NCBI GenBank assembly: GCA_963978895.1
Contig: OZ022241.1
Coordinates: 22,113,573 to 22,177,572, forward strand
Length of the DNA: 64,000 nt
Source of the DNA: Erpobdella octoculata
Taxonomy: Eukaryota > Annelida > Clitellata > Hirudinida > Erpobdellidae
Direction: 5' to 3'
Shown: piece by piece, positions 19,583-25,640 of the stretch
How positions within the stretch are numbered: the stretch's first letter is position 1
Layout of the letters: each line of letters starts with the position of its first letter
The notes under the pieces: generated by a model
What the model was told of the DNA's origin: nothing
Databases searched by the model: none
Seen by the model: only the letters and a program-made list of their open reading frames with translations
Translations under genes and position numbers: made by a program

Positions 19583-21700
19583 GCAAGCAAATTTGTGGTG
19601 ACAGTTAGTCATCCTATTTTTAGGCTCTCGAAACATTTCAACGCAATGTTTCACTTCATAAAAATTATCTATCTGGCAGCAGACTAGCTGTCGAGCCGAA
19701 GTAAGAAGTTCTGAGCCTATTATAGTCGTAGTCTAATGTTAAGTAGCTCCGAAAGACTGAGACTTCTAGCCATCATTTTTTGGTGATGGCCGGTGGCTCA
19801 GTTGGTAAGAGCGCTTGCATTTAGGCGAGGCGGTGTTGCCGTAGACACGTGGGTTCGATTCCTAGTAGAGTCGTATAAATATATATATATATACATACAT
19901 AGATATACGCAGACCAATTAGAACAAAGGTATATATACAAAGACCACTCAGGATACACGTATATATACATAGACCAATCAGGATACATATACAAGCGACG
20001 CACATACATAATACACTAATTAACATAATAAGAAATAATAAAATAAGCTATTTACACAAATATATGTAAGATGATCCATCTTCATCTTACACTAAGAAAA
20101 TGGGACTGAACAGTAAGAGAGGACAGCCCGAGGTCCAGACAACAGGAGTTATGTCTGGATGATGAGCGTCTCGCGAATTTAAATGGTCATGAAAATTGTG
20201 CAGATGTAATGTAAACTGTGAGGCTTGCTTGCCAGAGGATTGTTTCGAGAAACAGGAAGAGTGCCTGATCAAATGTAGCTATGAGAATCTTGTTACAGAG
20301 GTTTTTGGCTTGAGTCACGTGTGGAATTTGGGCAAGATGTTTATCAATTTTTCCATGGCGAGCCGGATTTGTTAAGATGTCTTGGAGAAAATGGGTTTAA
20401 AAAAGGATGGACCGGAACTCAAAGTGATGCCTAATGATCGGATCGCCCAGAAGAGTGATACTGTAACGGATGAGTCAGCTCAGGAGGTTGCTACCCCGGA
20501 TGTTGTTCTACCTGTAGAAAAGGTCTGTTGGGTGTGCTGACAAATGTGGGATTGTAGGTATGGAAATCACTGTTTTAATTAAAGTGTTCAAGAATTTTTC
20601 TACTGATGCCAATGAGGCTGAGGCTGAAAGGGTTTGGCCAGGTATTTTATGTTGCAGTGGTGCCGCAAAGAAAAAGAACTGAAACATGAGCATGTCTGGC
20701 AGTTCTGCATTGATGGTAATCTTGTGTTTAAAAGGTTGAAAAGTTTTTAGAAGGATGGAAAGTTGCGTAGAGCCACCGGTGACCAAGTGGGGACTTGCTG
20801 TGATCGACAGTCATGTGTAAATAAATTTAAAGGTAACCTTTTGGCATGGCACTCCAACCAATAATGCAGAATTGGAAGATCACATAAACTCCAACGAGCT
20901 GGAAGGAACTGTGTGATACAGATAAAATAATGAACCATGTTGTTCGCAGGATACGGTCGAAGACGCGAGTAAAGATGAAAGTTTTCTGTATTCATCGCAC
21001 TGTTCTGAGGCAACCAAGCTGTTCGATACGAACAGAATTAAGAAGGAAATAGTCATATAATTTCCTATTATCGAACTTCATAAGAAAAATTATCAGAGAA
21101 AAGGCAGACAGAAAGTCTTCATTATTATTATTACTTTCAATAAATTATAAAACCAAAAAAACAGTTTTCAAAATTACAACAATATAAACTTCTAAAATAT
21201 AAAGCTATTCTTCATTTGTTCCATTATGATGAACGGTTATCATAGAAGAACGCTATGTGTCGGACCCCTGCATCACTGCTTTTTTAAATACAAAATGATT
21301 TTTTTAAATGTATTATAATTAAATTAAAGTTATATTATAATATATTTTGAATATAAATTTTTTTTAATTCTTCATTATCATATACTAAGTGTTTATACTA
21401 GTGTTTGTAGCTGAGACTCTAAAATAGAGTGCCGCTTGTGTGAACGTTTACCCCAATGCAGTATTTAGTACTACCCGTTATTTTATTATTTGACTTACGC
21501 ACATTTTTGGCATCTATGAACTGATTTATAATTGTTCCATCGGCCAATTTAAATTCAAGAACAATTGTATCTTGAGTGGTATTTGCTTCGATAACCTCTT
21601 TATAAACTTCTCCACCCCCATTTCTCACATTGACGACAAGTTGACAAAAACAAAACTGAAAGCTCAACACGATCCAAACATAAGCTTTCTGTATTTCCAT
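4522..21700 (-). CDS. oaf: Out at first (OAF) homologue, four-exon gene
   Basis: Four minus-strand exons (21503-21700, 11697-11831, 5013-5190, 4522-4901) join in frame into about 296 codons, close to the size of animal OAF proteins. OAF is a conserved secreted or ER-routed protein named from Drosophila; its biochemical role is poorly defined. Family features seen are an N-terminal hydrophobic signal peptide, a GGGEV/LEF/DGT N-terminal block, an LRQ-KNP block across the exon 2-3 junction, and a C-terminal cysteine-rich module with GWYPCGLKYC, YRCGIKTC and an aromatic CIW. Each intron has GT and AG ends. Introns of 9.7 and 6.5 kb are full of transposons; the last is 111 bp. It is the only host gene recognised in the window. 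No stop or frameshift is seen, so it is likely functional. Confidence 0.9.
5013..5190 (-). CDS. oaf: OAF exon 3
   Basis: A 178-nt exon between a TATAG acceptor (5191-5195) and a GTATGT donor (5007-5012). It begins KNPSAIRHPEE, matching the KNP that follows LRQ in OAF proteins, and continues with a SPHIPRVCA block corresponding to the family's SPH-L-VCAEA region. It ends after the first base of a codon, which fits the two leading bases of exon 4. Confidence 0.88.
5500..6008 (+). pseudogene. Ty3/gypsy RNase H fragment
   Basis: A decayed reading on the plus strand carries LTKKDLPVKVDWKEKHQ, then LSTDAS, PIAFASKKLTQTQSKWS, FSDHNPLTYL and GQENLVAD. These are the RT-connection and RNase H motifs of Ty3/gypsy pol, with the catalytic TDAS and SDHNPL positions visible. 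It is split between frames near 5640 and 5826 and lacks RT and integrase. It lies in OAF intron 2, antisense to the gene. Downstream (about 6250-6655) an AATAAA at 6608 and a GTTGGTGACC near 6654 could be the end of an LTR and a primer-binding site, but no second LTR was found. Confidence 0.75.
6009..6785. other. OAF intron 2, possible LTR remnant
   Basis: No ORF of note. A short GTGTGTGTG tract lies near 6346. The AATAAA (about 6608) and the TTGGTGACC (about 6652-6660) are the only hints that this is the LTR side of the preceding gypsy fragment. Confidence 0.3.
6786..7310 (-). mobile_element. non-autonomous Helitron, about 0.5 kb
   Basis: On the minus strand the 5' side (near 7300) reads TATATAAACATGACTG followed by a TTTGT-rich stretch and then CCACTGGACCAATTTTAACG and GAAATTTG, the conserved opening of a widespread animal Helitron group. 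The 3' side has CCCGGGCAATGCCG, a spacer and CTAG (6786-6789) followed by T. The interior has a purine-rich stretch (GAGAAAG types) rather than a regular array. No Rep-helicase is encoded, so mobilisation would need a partner in trans. The exact 5' base is uncertain. Confidence 0.6.
7311..7430. other. unassigned intron sequence
   Basis: AT-rich, with nothing recognisable. Confidence 0.4.
7431..7549 (-). mobile_element. tRNA-derived SINE
   Basis: On the minus strand GGCACTGGTGGTATAGTGG begins a tRNA-like head. The A box TGGTATAGTGG is at 7528-7538 and the B box GGTTCCAATCCC at 7491-7502, a normal spacing for an internal RNA polymerase III promoter. A non-tRNA body follows to about 7431. It lies in OAF intron 2. 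Divergence from a standard cloverleaf makes a functional tRNA unlikely. Confidence 0.65.
7550..7650. other. spacer between SINE and LINE
   Basis: Short AT-rich sequence, nothing recognisable. Confidence 0.3.
7715..8176 (-). pseudogene. LINE C-terminal domain
   Basis: The frame contains LHWLPVHYRILYKI, SPTYLHQLL, RSFRHASPIVWNALP and FKTKLKTFYF, the typical post-RT C-terminal region of CR1/L2/Jockey-type LINEs. A Ser-rich run (residues about 18-42) is encoded by a GAC/GAT-type minisatellite at 8050-8135 and is not a family feature. It belongs with the upstream RT frame; the join is disrupted by a run of T (minus strand) at 8212-8218. Confidence 0.75.
8200..9354 (-). pseudogene. LINE reverse transcriptase
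   Basis: The 384-residue frame has FRPISNLTTISKIIE near residue 80, the DLSAAFDTISH motif, the [13 protein letters not shown] motif and the catalytic YADDTQLF, with a thumb region ending RLDYCNSLF. Order and spacing are those of a non-LTR RT. The second Gly of the usual GSVLGPLLF is replaced by Trp. The start is not a natural one because the endonuclease-linker frame runs into it between 9311 and 9354. Confidence 0.85.
9311..10320 (-). pseudogene. LINE APE endonuclease, C-terminal part, and linker
   Basis: From 10320 downward the frame reads VYHPPGTLSG, IMCGDFNTP (a catalytic block of APE-type endonucleases), NILDVLIT and SDHYLASS (the SDH motif), then a linker to the RT. Codons upstream of 10320 in this frame belong to the inserted element and not to the LINE. 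The other half of the endonuclease is at 10999-11443. Confidence 0.8.
10321..10998. mobile_element. PIF/Harbinger-like MITE with TTA TSD
   Basis: Perfect terminal inverted repeats AGCACGCTCCACATCGA (10321-10337) and its complement ending at 10998 are flanked by TTA at 10318-10320 and 10999-11001. A 3-bp TWA target duplication is diagnostic of PIF/Harbinger. The interior has a tandem array of about 18 bp (AAATAATTTAAATTA type) at about 10555-10720 and no transposase. A related copy is at 23657-24081. It sits inside the LINE endonuclease, so it is younger than that LINE copy. Confidence 0.85.
10999..11443 (-). pseudogene. LINE APE endonuclease, N-terminal part
   Basis: The frame reads LLNARSAVNKAALIHD, LLCLTETWI (the N and E catalytic blocks of APE endonucleases), then GGGLALIHH and FEHIVIQV before running into the inserted Harbinger-like element. 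It completes the endonuclease continued at 9311-10320. Upstream of 11443 the frame closes, so ORF1 is not present. Confidence 0.78.
11444..11696 (-). other. OAF intron 2 start; weak RT-like fragment
   Basis: Minus-strand translation of about 11515-11625 gives QLTNLFQTKIREGKIPEELKE, reminiscent of the segment before the palm in retroelement reverse transcriptases. It is short and isolated, so it is only a possible remnant. Confidence 0.25.
11697..11831 (-). CDS. oaf: OAF exon 2
   Basis: A 135-nt (45-codon) exon bounded by a TTTTTAG acceptor (11832-11838) and a GTAAGA donor (11691-11696). It begins ELQIFKISILPEED and ends SADAMSKLRQ, matching the E-V-Q-I...LGEEE and AMAKLRQ blocks of insect and vertebrate OAF. 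It starts and ends on codon boundaries and so joins exon 1 and exon 3 in frame. It is too short and too isolated to stand out as a long ORF. Confidence 0.9.
11832..12495. other. OAF intron 1, no gene seen
   Basis: AT-rich intronic DNA. A short open stretch at 12162-12389 on the plus strand shows no recognisable domain. Confidence 0.4.
12496..12600 (-). pseudogene. Ty3/gypsy RNase H start, fragment
   Basis: Minus-strand translation reads APVLSYPIPEKDFVLDTDAS followed by NEGIGAVLRQ, the start of a gypsy RNase H domain with its first catalytic Asp. The frame closes soon after. About 175 bp of unassigned sequence lies between it and the Helitron end at 12775. Confidence 0.65.
12775..13025 (-). 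mobile_element. Helitron 3' part
   Basis: On the minus strand, G-rich repeats (AACGGGAAAGC types) are followed by GATAGAAAAACTTTCAAAA, CCCTGGGCATTGTACAC and, about 110 bp later, GCTGGGTCAGCTAG ending at 12775. The same tail occurs at 29270-29404 on the plus strand and, reversed, at 29419-29520, so this is a subfamily with an extended 3' end. Its upstream limit is where it meets the LINE at about 13025. Confidence 0.55.
13045..13488 (-). pseudogene. LINE C-terminal domain
   Basis: The frame carries GVLSRIHQFV, MLYYALIFPYLSYYNIVWAS, LHILQKRIIRIIF and a Cys-containing tail, the usual region after the thumb in Jockey-type LINEs. It overlaps the end of the RT frame at 13446-13488 in another phase, which indicates a frameshift near 13480. 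Confidence 0.7.
13446..14165 (-). pseudogene. LINE reverse transcriptase
   Basis: Contains [50 protein letters not shown] and the catalytic FADDTNLF, followed by LSLNVSKTNYILF. These are RT fingers and palm in order. The upstream YRPISIL-type block is visible in another frame near 14190, so the N-terminal side is disrupted. Confidence 0.82.
14384..14965 (-). pseudogene. LINE linker between endonuclease and RT
   Basis: Two pieces (14384-14650 and 14726-14965) encode a Trp-containing linker typical of LINEs: WKLIGSILNKK, LLTSSSVIAESFNNYFSNIG and CMTPELMKSYKKKNALYRAY. They are separated by a stop or frameshift around 14700. The endonuclease end continues to about 15160 where the hAT begins. Confidence 0.6.
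15166..16727. mobile_element. hAT non-autonomous element with 8-bp TSD
   Basis: Perfect TIRs TAGGGATGTCACGGGTA and its complement are flanked by the 8-bp duplication ATAATTAG at 15158-15165 and 16728-16735. Subterminal arrays of TTCGGGTTCGGG-type repeats lie at about 15190-15360 and 16470-16720. The centre has three or four copies of a roughly 200-bp unit containing CGGATTAGTGGTCTAGCTTA. No transposase. It is inserted in the LINE endonuclease. Confidence 0.9.
16736..17485 (-). pseudogene. LINE APE endonuclease, N-terminal part
   Basis: Reads FLHVNCRSLKNKLHDL, ILAVTETWLDD, GGRVGFFIDS, VGVIYRPP and IFLLGDFNIDFLD, which are the N, E, Y and DFN blocks of an APE endonuclease. It ends at a TNY just before the hAT duplication. 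The open frame continues upstream to the (TA)n tract at 17486, so the natural N-terminus is missing. Confidence 0.8.
17486..17570. repeat. (TA)n microsatellite
   Basis: About 85 bp of TA. It truncates the LINE on its left, and PLE-type sequence follows on its right. Confidence 0.95.
17571..17948 (+). mobile_element. PLE fragment: ribozyme plus N-terminal coding piece
   Basis: A hammerhead ribozyme (17742-17785) is followed by a frame reading FRRFEAVVKKWCCRKWAVVF, NRACLCENLIPKYC and then TATATATA at 17948. The LIPK motif and the ribozyme-then-ORF order are those of Penelope-like elements. Sequence from 17571 to 17741 is probably the preceding untranslated part. The element stops at the same coding position as the other copies in this window. 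Confidence 0.7.
17742..17785 (+). ncRNA. hammerhead ribozyme, PLE type I
   Basis: Stem I GGGGTT (17742-17747) pairs perfectly with AACCCC (17780-17785). The core CUGAUGA is at 17748-17754, a short stem II loop follows, then GAA, a 3-bp stem III (ACC/GGU with a GGUC loop) and C17 at 17779. All conserved core bases are present, so cleavage after 17779 is predicted. Minimal type I hammerheads with very short stem III are known from Penelope-like elements. Confidence 0.8.
17961..18215 (-). mobile_element. PLE fragment, opposite orientation
   Basis: On the minus strand an untranslated block, a ribozyme (18116-18074) and an N-terminal coding piece ([19 protein letters not shown]) run to TATATATA at about 17960. 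The same sequence occurs on the plus strand at 34441-34675. It lies tail to tail with the PLE piece at 17571-17948, separated by a short TA tract only. Confidence 0.7.
18074..18116 (-). ncRNA. hammerhead ribozyme, PLE type I
   Basis: On the minus strand GGCU pairs with AGCC as stem I. The core CUGAAGA fits CUGANGA; stem II is GACA/UGUC; then GAA and ACGCGU with U at the cleavage position. The self-complementary ACGCGU gives almost no stem III within a monomer, so this type is expected to cleave as a dimer. It differs from 34530-34572 by one base in stem II. Confidence 0.75.
18216..18599 (+). mobile_element. Helitron 3' part with 18-bp G-rich array
   Basis: About 330 bp of an 18-bp unit (CGGGAGCGGGAAAGCGAC and variants) is followed by GGAAACGGGAGCGAGAGA, AAACCTTTAAAAACC, the hairpin CGGGCAACGCCGGG and CTAG (18596-18599) then T. 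The array has no stops in any minus-strand frame because its period is a multiple of three, which creates three overlapping Ser/Arg/Phe/Pro-rich frames that are not genes. The 5' end is missing here. Confidence 0.65.
18600..18793 (+). mobile_element. LTR 3' end of a decayed LTR retrotransposon
   Basis: An AATAAA (about 18736) is followed by a tail ending ACAA-type bases and then TTGGTGTCAGAAGCGG at about 18792, a typical retrotransposon primer-binding site. A matching tail without the binding site occurs at about 21040-21181, as expected of a second LTR. After the binding site the plus strand reads LEKLSIAELREEL, which could be the start of gag. Decayed; the family is undetermined. Confidence 0.45.
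18794..19610. repeat. decayed LTR-element interior with (TA)n and (CA)n tracts
   Basis: From 19190 on there are repeated blocks of TATATATA and CACACACA, including (TA)n at 19462-19510 and (CA)n at 19540-19567. The phrase CTGAGGTTACAGAAA recurs at about 19211 and 19511, and CTGGCTGTATGTAGGAA at 19292 and 19448, so part of this is a local tandem duplication. No gene is seen. Confidence 0.6.
19575..19872 (+). mobile_element. SINE body followed by a tRNA-like head
   Basis: The tRNA-like head at 19785-19872 has A box TGGCTCAGTTGG (19794-19805) and B box GGTTCGATTCC (19852-19862). The 200 bp before it (TTTGTGGTGACAGTTAGTC onward) is a body that, at 38130-38330, also lies between two heads. This suggests a head-body-head dimeric or tandem SINE family. 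The head resembles a tRNA with a long variable arm but lacks a good acceptor stem. Confidence 0.6.
19873..21039. other. OAF intron 1, probable decayed LTR-element interior
   Basis: Short imperfect direct repeats (ATACATAGACCAATC types) lie at 19900-20000. From 20080 to 21000 the composition is less AT-rich, and plus-strand scraps such as GQDVYQFFHGEPDLLRCLGE look protein-like, but no family was recognised. It lies between two LTR-like tails, so it may be old retroelement coding DNA. Confidence 0.3.
21040..21181 (+). mobile_element. second LTR-like tail
   Basis: Shares CATATAATTTC, AAAGGCAGACAGAAA, CAATAAATTATAAAACC and TCAAAATTACAACA in order with 18640-18793, with several differences. This is the expected position of the downstream LTR end of the same decayed element. 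Confidence 0.45.
21182..21502. other. OAF intron 1, start
   Basis: AT-rich, nothing recognisable apart from the GTGCGT donor at 21497-21502. Confidence 0.4.
21503..21700 (-). CDS. oaf: OAF exon 1 (signal peptide and N-terminus)
   Basis: The ATG at 21698-21700 opens 66 codons. Residues about 5-20 are hydrophobic (YVWIVLSFQFCFC), a likely signal peptide, and the mature part begins near QLVVNVRNGGGEV, matching the N-terminal OAF block; DTIVLEFKLADGT and NQFIDAKN follow. The exon ends after AAT at 21503 with donor GTGCGT. Using the GTAAGT four bases further would put exon 2 out of frame, so GTGCGT is preferred. A promoter was not recognised upstream; transposon sequence begins by 22049. Confidence 0.88.
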
Positions 21701-22028
21701 TCAGATGATGTAGGTAACTAGTAGAGTATATCAAAGAGAGAAAGTAAAAAATCTGGTATAGAAATATTTTTGTGCTTTTGGATGCTGGATGATGTCCTGA
21801 AACAGAAAATAAAAATCCCCATCAATCAGACTTGAGAAATTTTTACTGAATCTACCTGAAAACATAATTTTGCTGAAATGGATTCATGCAGAAAACATTG
21901 TTATAAATTAAAAAACTAACATTTATTTAAATAAAAAAAAACATTCTTAATAATAAATTAAGTCCCAAAGCAAAAATGAGTAATATAAACATTCAAATTA
22001 ATATATCTATCACAAAACCATAAGACAA
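21701..22028. other. OAF upstream region
   Basis: AT-rich sequence that should hold the 5' UTR and core promoter if transcription starts close to the ATG, but no TATA box or initiator can be singled out. A further non-coding exon upstream is possible. Confidence 0.3.
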
Positions 22029-22048
22029 TATATATATATATATATATT
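22029..22048. repeat. short (TA)n at a PLE junction
   Basis: About 20 bp of TA directly abutting the PLE copy that follows. Confidence 0.9.
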
Positions 22049-22253
22049 TGTTGCAAAAAATAAACTGTGGAATTAATTTATCTTTGCATCATCATAAGAC
22101 ATGCTCTAGACTCTTAGTCAGTCTAGTCTAAGAAATACAACTCGCCATTTGGCAGAAACAACTTTTCGAGCCAAATTCTCGACCTTTCGGTATAAAACTC
22201 GCTGTTCTGGACTACAATTAGTCAAAAACTTTTCCGTTAAACTTTTATTGCCA

Positions 22254-22295
22254 GACCGACGGACCGTTTCAACTATATCAGTAATCATCAGGGTC
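22254..22295 (-). ncRNA. hammerhead ribozyme, PLE type I
   Basis: On the minus strand stem I is GACC (22295-22292) with GGUC (22257-22254). CUGAUGA occupies 22291-22285, stem II pairs ACU with AGU, then GAA, stem III ACG/CGU around GUC, and C17 at 22258. All core positions are conserved, so it is likely active. Confidence 0.8.
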
Positions 22296-22568
22296 AAAAG
22301 TAAAACAAGTAAAGTAAACAAACAGAAAGAACCGAAATTGTCAAAGAATTAGCACACCAACAAAAGAGTAAACTCTCAACCTGTCAAATCAAGAGAATAC
22401 AAGGCTCAACAAAAAGAATATAAGTAAATCAAAAATTCCATGGTGTTTACAACAGGAATCATAAACTAATGTAATCCCAGAGACTATAACATTTATACTA
22501 TTAGAATACACCATCAATTTTTGCGCTTTCGCTGTGTAATATTAGAAGAGACCAGAATTTCCTCAGAT

Positions 22569-22570
<2 letters not shown>

Positions 22571-22600
<30 letters not shown>

Positions 22601-22815
22601 GATGAATTTATATAGCGCCAGATAAGTCAGAGGCGCTTACGAAGGTTCCTTTTGGATCGGAAACTTCGAAGAACACGCTATTTTCATAGACATGAGAAAG
22701 CAATGCGAGTGAACTCCTTGCCTAAGGGAGTTACGCTGGTGACGCAGGTGAGGCTTGAACTGCCGACATAACGATCAACAGGCGAGCGCTCTACCGCTCT
22801 GCCACCAGCGCCTCG
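22571..22815 (-). mobile_element. tRNA-derived SINE with CR1/L2-type tail
   Basis: On the minus strand the head reads GCGCTGGTGGCAGAGCGG with a B-box-like GCAGTTCAAGCC (about 22750-22761). The body ends GCGCTATATAAATTCATC followed by about nine ATT repeats. That tail resembles the 3' end of the CR1/L2-like LINE at 7651, so this SINE is probably mobilised by that LINE group. It is inserted in the PLE coding tail. The target duplication could not be fixed. Confidence 0.72.
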
Positions 22816-23099
22816 TGTCTGAGATTCGTCAGGAACAGCCTTAACAGCCAAAGTATCTGTGTCAGAGGACGAGTCAGAAGTATCATCATTCATGTTATTT
22901 TCGTCGTTATAGGAATACAGGGTAATCAATGCATATTAATTTCCTTGACACCAAACAAGTGAAGAATCTGTGGAAATTTGTCAAACTGTTTATTAATTGC
23001 AGGTCTCATTGATAAAATATAGAGAGCCTCTTTAATCTCATCCGGAAAGAGTCGGTTTCACTTGCTAAAATCCATACACCTTCTTCAAGTTCTTTTTCA

Positions 23100-23575
23100 A
23101 ATGAATACATTCATAATGATTAAGGACCCGGTCTCGTCAACCAGAATCGACCCGCCATCTCTTATCTCTGACCACTCTCTTCTGGAGGCGTCTTTTAATA
23201 GTGTTACTCCCATTGGCAAAACTCCTGCCAGAAAACGTGTCCAGCGGAGGCTCTGGAGGCAGTTCGACATTCGAGGTTCACTGACGATCTACTGCAGTCC
23301 AAATTGATCCTTGAGCCACCGAATGATGTGACTGAGTTATTCGACTGCTACAATGACACGTTGACTCAACTTCTCAACATTCATGCACCGATGGTTACTG
23401 TGACACTGTACGCCAGATCGACTGCTCCATGGTTCGATACAGAGTGTCATCTTGAGAAAGTGAAGACAAGGCGACTTGAGAATAAACAGAATATTTTGTC
23501 GATACATTTGACAAAAGTAATTTTTAATTATCAAAAGACTTGATAGAACTGTGTTGATTCTACAAAGTGAGATAT
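23100..23575 (+). pseudogene. LINE endonuclease-linker fragment
   Basis: A plus-strand reading gives DPPSLISDHSLLEASF (the endonuclease SDH motif), RVQRRLWRQFD, then in another frame DVTELFDCYNDTLTQLLNIH and STAPWFDTECH. This is the junction of APE endonuclease and linker of a CR1/L2-type LINE, with a frameshift near 23283. No RT follows; a Harbinger-like MITE begins at 23657. Confidence 0.65.
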
Positions 23576-23656
23576 TTCAGATTTGAGTCAAGGAAAAATT
23601 ATATTCAAAAGAAAATACTAAAGCCAAAAGATTATTCGAGAAATATTGTCCTTTTA

Positions 23657-24081
23657 AGTCCTGTTCACATCGACAAAAAACCCAACCCGACAACACCAAA
23701 CAAAAAAATTAGATCAAATCGGTCGATGTGAAATAGTCAAGCACAAACCCAACGCGACAAGCACATTGAAATCGCGTGTATCTTACATTTCGACCCAGTT
23801 TTGTTCTTCAACCAATCACAATAAAGTGTGTCAGGTAGAATGTCGAAAATAGGAGCTTTCTAATGCCCCACATCTAAATCTTCAAGGCCATTGGACAAAT
23901 AATAGTTTGACAAATTTATATTCGTAGTACATCTTATCGGTGATTCGCTGGCAATTTACAAACTTGCTAAACTCAGTTTGATATCATTAACAGCTATATC
24001 ACATCGACAAACTCCTATTGTACCGGACGTGTCAGATTTGATCGGGTCGTGTCAACTCACGTTTTCGATGTGTACAGGGCT
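23657..24081. mobile_element. PIF/Harbinger-like MITE with TTA TSD
   Basis: Ends AGTCCTGTTCACATCGA and the complement of AGCCCTGTACACATCGA are flanked by TTA at 23654-23656 and 24082-24084. The interior shares CAAATCGGTCGATGTG and GCGTGTAT-type blocks with the element at 10321-10998, in reverse, so they are diverged members of one family. 425 bp, no ORF. Confidence 0.75.
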
Positions 24082-24084
24082 TTA

Positions 24085-24379
24085 ATAACTTTAAAACAAG
24101 CATTACAAATAGCTAGAGAGCATAATTTTGTCTACGTATTGACTGTTTCATCATTTAATCAGGGTAAAAAATTGTCATCACCAGCATCCATCAACATCAA
24201 TAACTCATTCTGTAAATCGCAATTGACAGAGGTAGATGATAATCTGGTTGGGGTTGTTTTTTACCAGATTGGTTTGACACGCGCTGACATCGATAGTTAG
24301 AATAGCTCCAAGCTCACTCCATCTTAATGCTTAAGTCTATCACGAGCAATTTAACAATGCGTTCCTCTAGAACAGTCTC
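24085..24379. other. unassigned
   Basis: No recognised family. A short plus-strand frame at 24049-24300 has no identifiable motif. Confidence 0.3.
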
Positions 24380-24624
24380 TTCTGTGTCACGAGAACGGGA
24401 AAGCAAGCGGTAACGGAAAAGTGACCAGGAGCGAGCGGGAAAGCGACCGGGAAGAGAAGATCAAGCGGGAAAGCAACCGGGAAGAGATCAAGCGGGAAAG
24501 CGGCCAGGATTGGGAGAGCAAGCGGGACGGGAAAACGATCGGGAGCTTGAGAGCAAGCGGGGAAGGAAACGGGAGCTAAAGAAAAACCTCTAAATACCTG
24601 AGGCAACGCCCGGTACTCCGCTAG
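24380..24624 (+). mobile_element. Helitron 3' part with G-rich array
   Basis: Units such as AGCGGGAAAGCGACCGGGA are followed by GGAAACGGGAGC, AACCTCTAAATACC, GGCAACGCCCGGTACTCCG and CTAG (24621-24624) with T. Same family as 18216-18599. Confidence 0.62.
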
Positions 24625-25640
24625 TATATAATAAAATAGAGGACACTTTCACAAACTTATAATAGTAAACTAAATTAAATCGCAGTTAGTTTTATTACAC
24701 ACTTGGCGTATTCGGACTTGATTCCATGCACGAATAAATGAGAGTGCAAACTTACAGACCATTTCACTATACTTATCCAAAATTGAAAATAAAACCGCCA
24801 TCTTTGAACGCCCATAAATCCATACCTGAATACGAATGGTCCCATTCAGAGGTCGTCTTCTCATGTAGAGTGCAGCTCCGTTTCACCTGATACCCCATCA
24901 GGTGGCTGTAGCGTTGGACAAAAAGTGCCAAATCCGGGGTACCGATTTTTGAGCGCTCATAACTCCGGAAGTCATGTGACCCTGCGATTTAAACTCTAGT
25001 TAGGGCACATGGACCCCTATGTTCCTTTTGAGTTTGGTTTTTCAAAGTCAAGTGGTTCCGGAGATATTCGACGTCGGCTCCGCAAGCGTTTATAGCCCAA
25101 AAATTGAAGAAAAAAAACCGCCATCTTTAAACGCCCATAAATCCATATCCGGAATACGAATTTGAAAAATTCCACTCCCATCAGGGGTAGTCTTCTCATG
25201 TAGAGTGCAGCTCCGTTTCACCTGATGGGGGTGGCTGTAGCGTGGGCCAAAAAATAGTGTCAAATCCGGGGTACCGATTTTTGAGGACTCATAGCTCTGG
25301 AACCGGAATCCTGCGATTCAAACTCAAGTTAGGGCACATGGACCCCTATATTCATTTTGAGTTTGGTTTTTCAAGGTCACGTGGTTCCGGAGATATTCGA
25401 CGTCGAATACGCAAGCGCTTATAGCCCAAAAGCGGAAGAGGGCGTGGTCGCACAGATTTCCGGCCGGCACCGGAAGTAGGTCTCGTTGACCCCCCTGTAC
25501 CTGTAAAATCTCAGGTCGCTGGCTATTACCGTTTCTGAGAAATCGCGATTTCCGTGCTCGGATTCCTATCCCTCCCGGCTCATATGTCGTATTCAACTAT
25601 AGCGGACTCGCCGTGCATCGCACTTGAAGTCCTTTACATT
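24625..25640. repeat. 331-bp direct duplication, moderately GC-rich
   Basis: A block starting GTCTTCTCATGTAGAGTGC occurs at about 24856 and 25187. Each is followed by CCAAATCCGGGGTACCGA, ACATGGACCCCTAT and GTGGTTCCGGAGATATTCG, so the unit is about 331 bp and the second copy continues to about 25440. A third partial block (CCGCCATCTTTGAACGCCCA) precedes the first. It may be a foreign or satellite-like repeat; no ORF is convincing. Confidence 0.65.

Larger units (their letters stand above)
22049..23062 (-). mobile_element. Penelope-like element 3' part plus ribozyme, with SINE insertion
   Basis: On the minus strand the order is: C-terminal GIY-YIG coding sequence (EALYILSMRPAINKQFDKFP, from 23062), a tail ending NITQRKRKN and a stop at 22514-22516, an untranslated stretch, a hammerhead ribozyme (22295-22254), and the N-terminal coding piece ending at (TA)n. 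A tRNA-derived SINE interrupts the coding tail at 22571-22815. The layout (end of one unit joined to the start of the next across a ribozyme) is the tandem arrangement of PLEs. Confidence 0.72.

Noticed and set aside
19785..19872. A functional tRNA gene
   Set aside because: A and B boxes are present but the acceptor and anticodon stems do not pair well and the same sequence recurs as a SINE head at 37.9-38.4 kb.
21419..21502. Continuation of the OAF exon 1 frame to a stop
   Set aside because: Residues after FIDAKN lose all similarity and a GT donor lies exactly where exon 2 similarity must resume.
25324..25596. A 90-residue minus-strand frame in the GC-richer repeat
   Set aside because: No recognisable domain; its second half lies within the duplicated block, whose other copy does not keep the frame.
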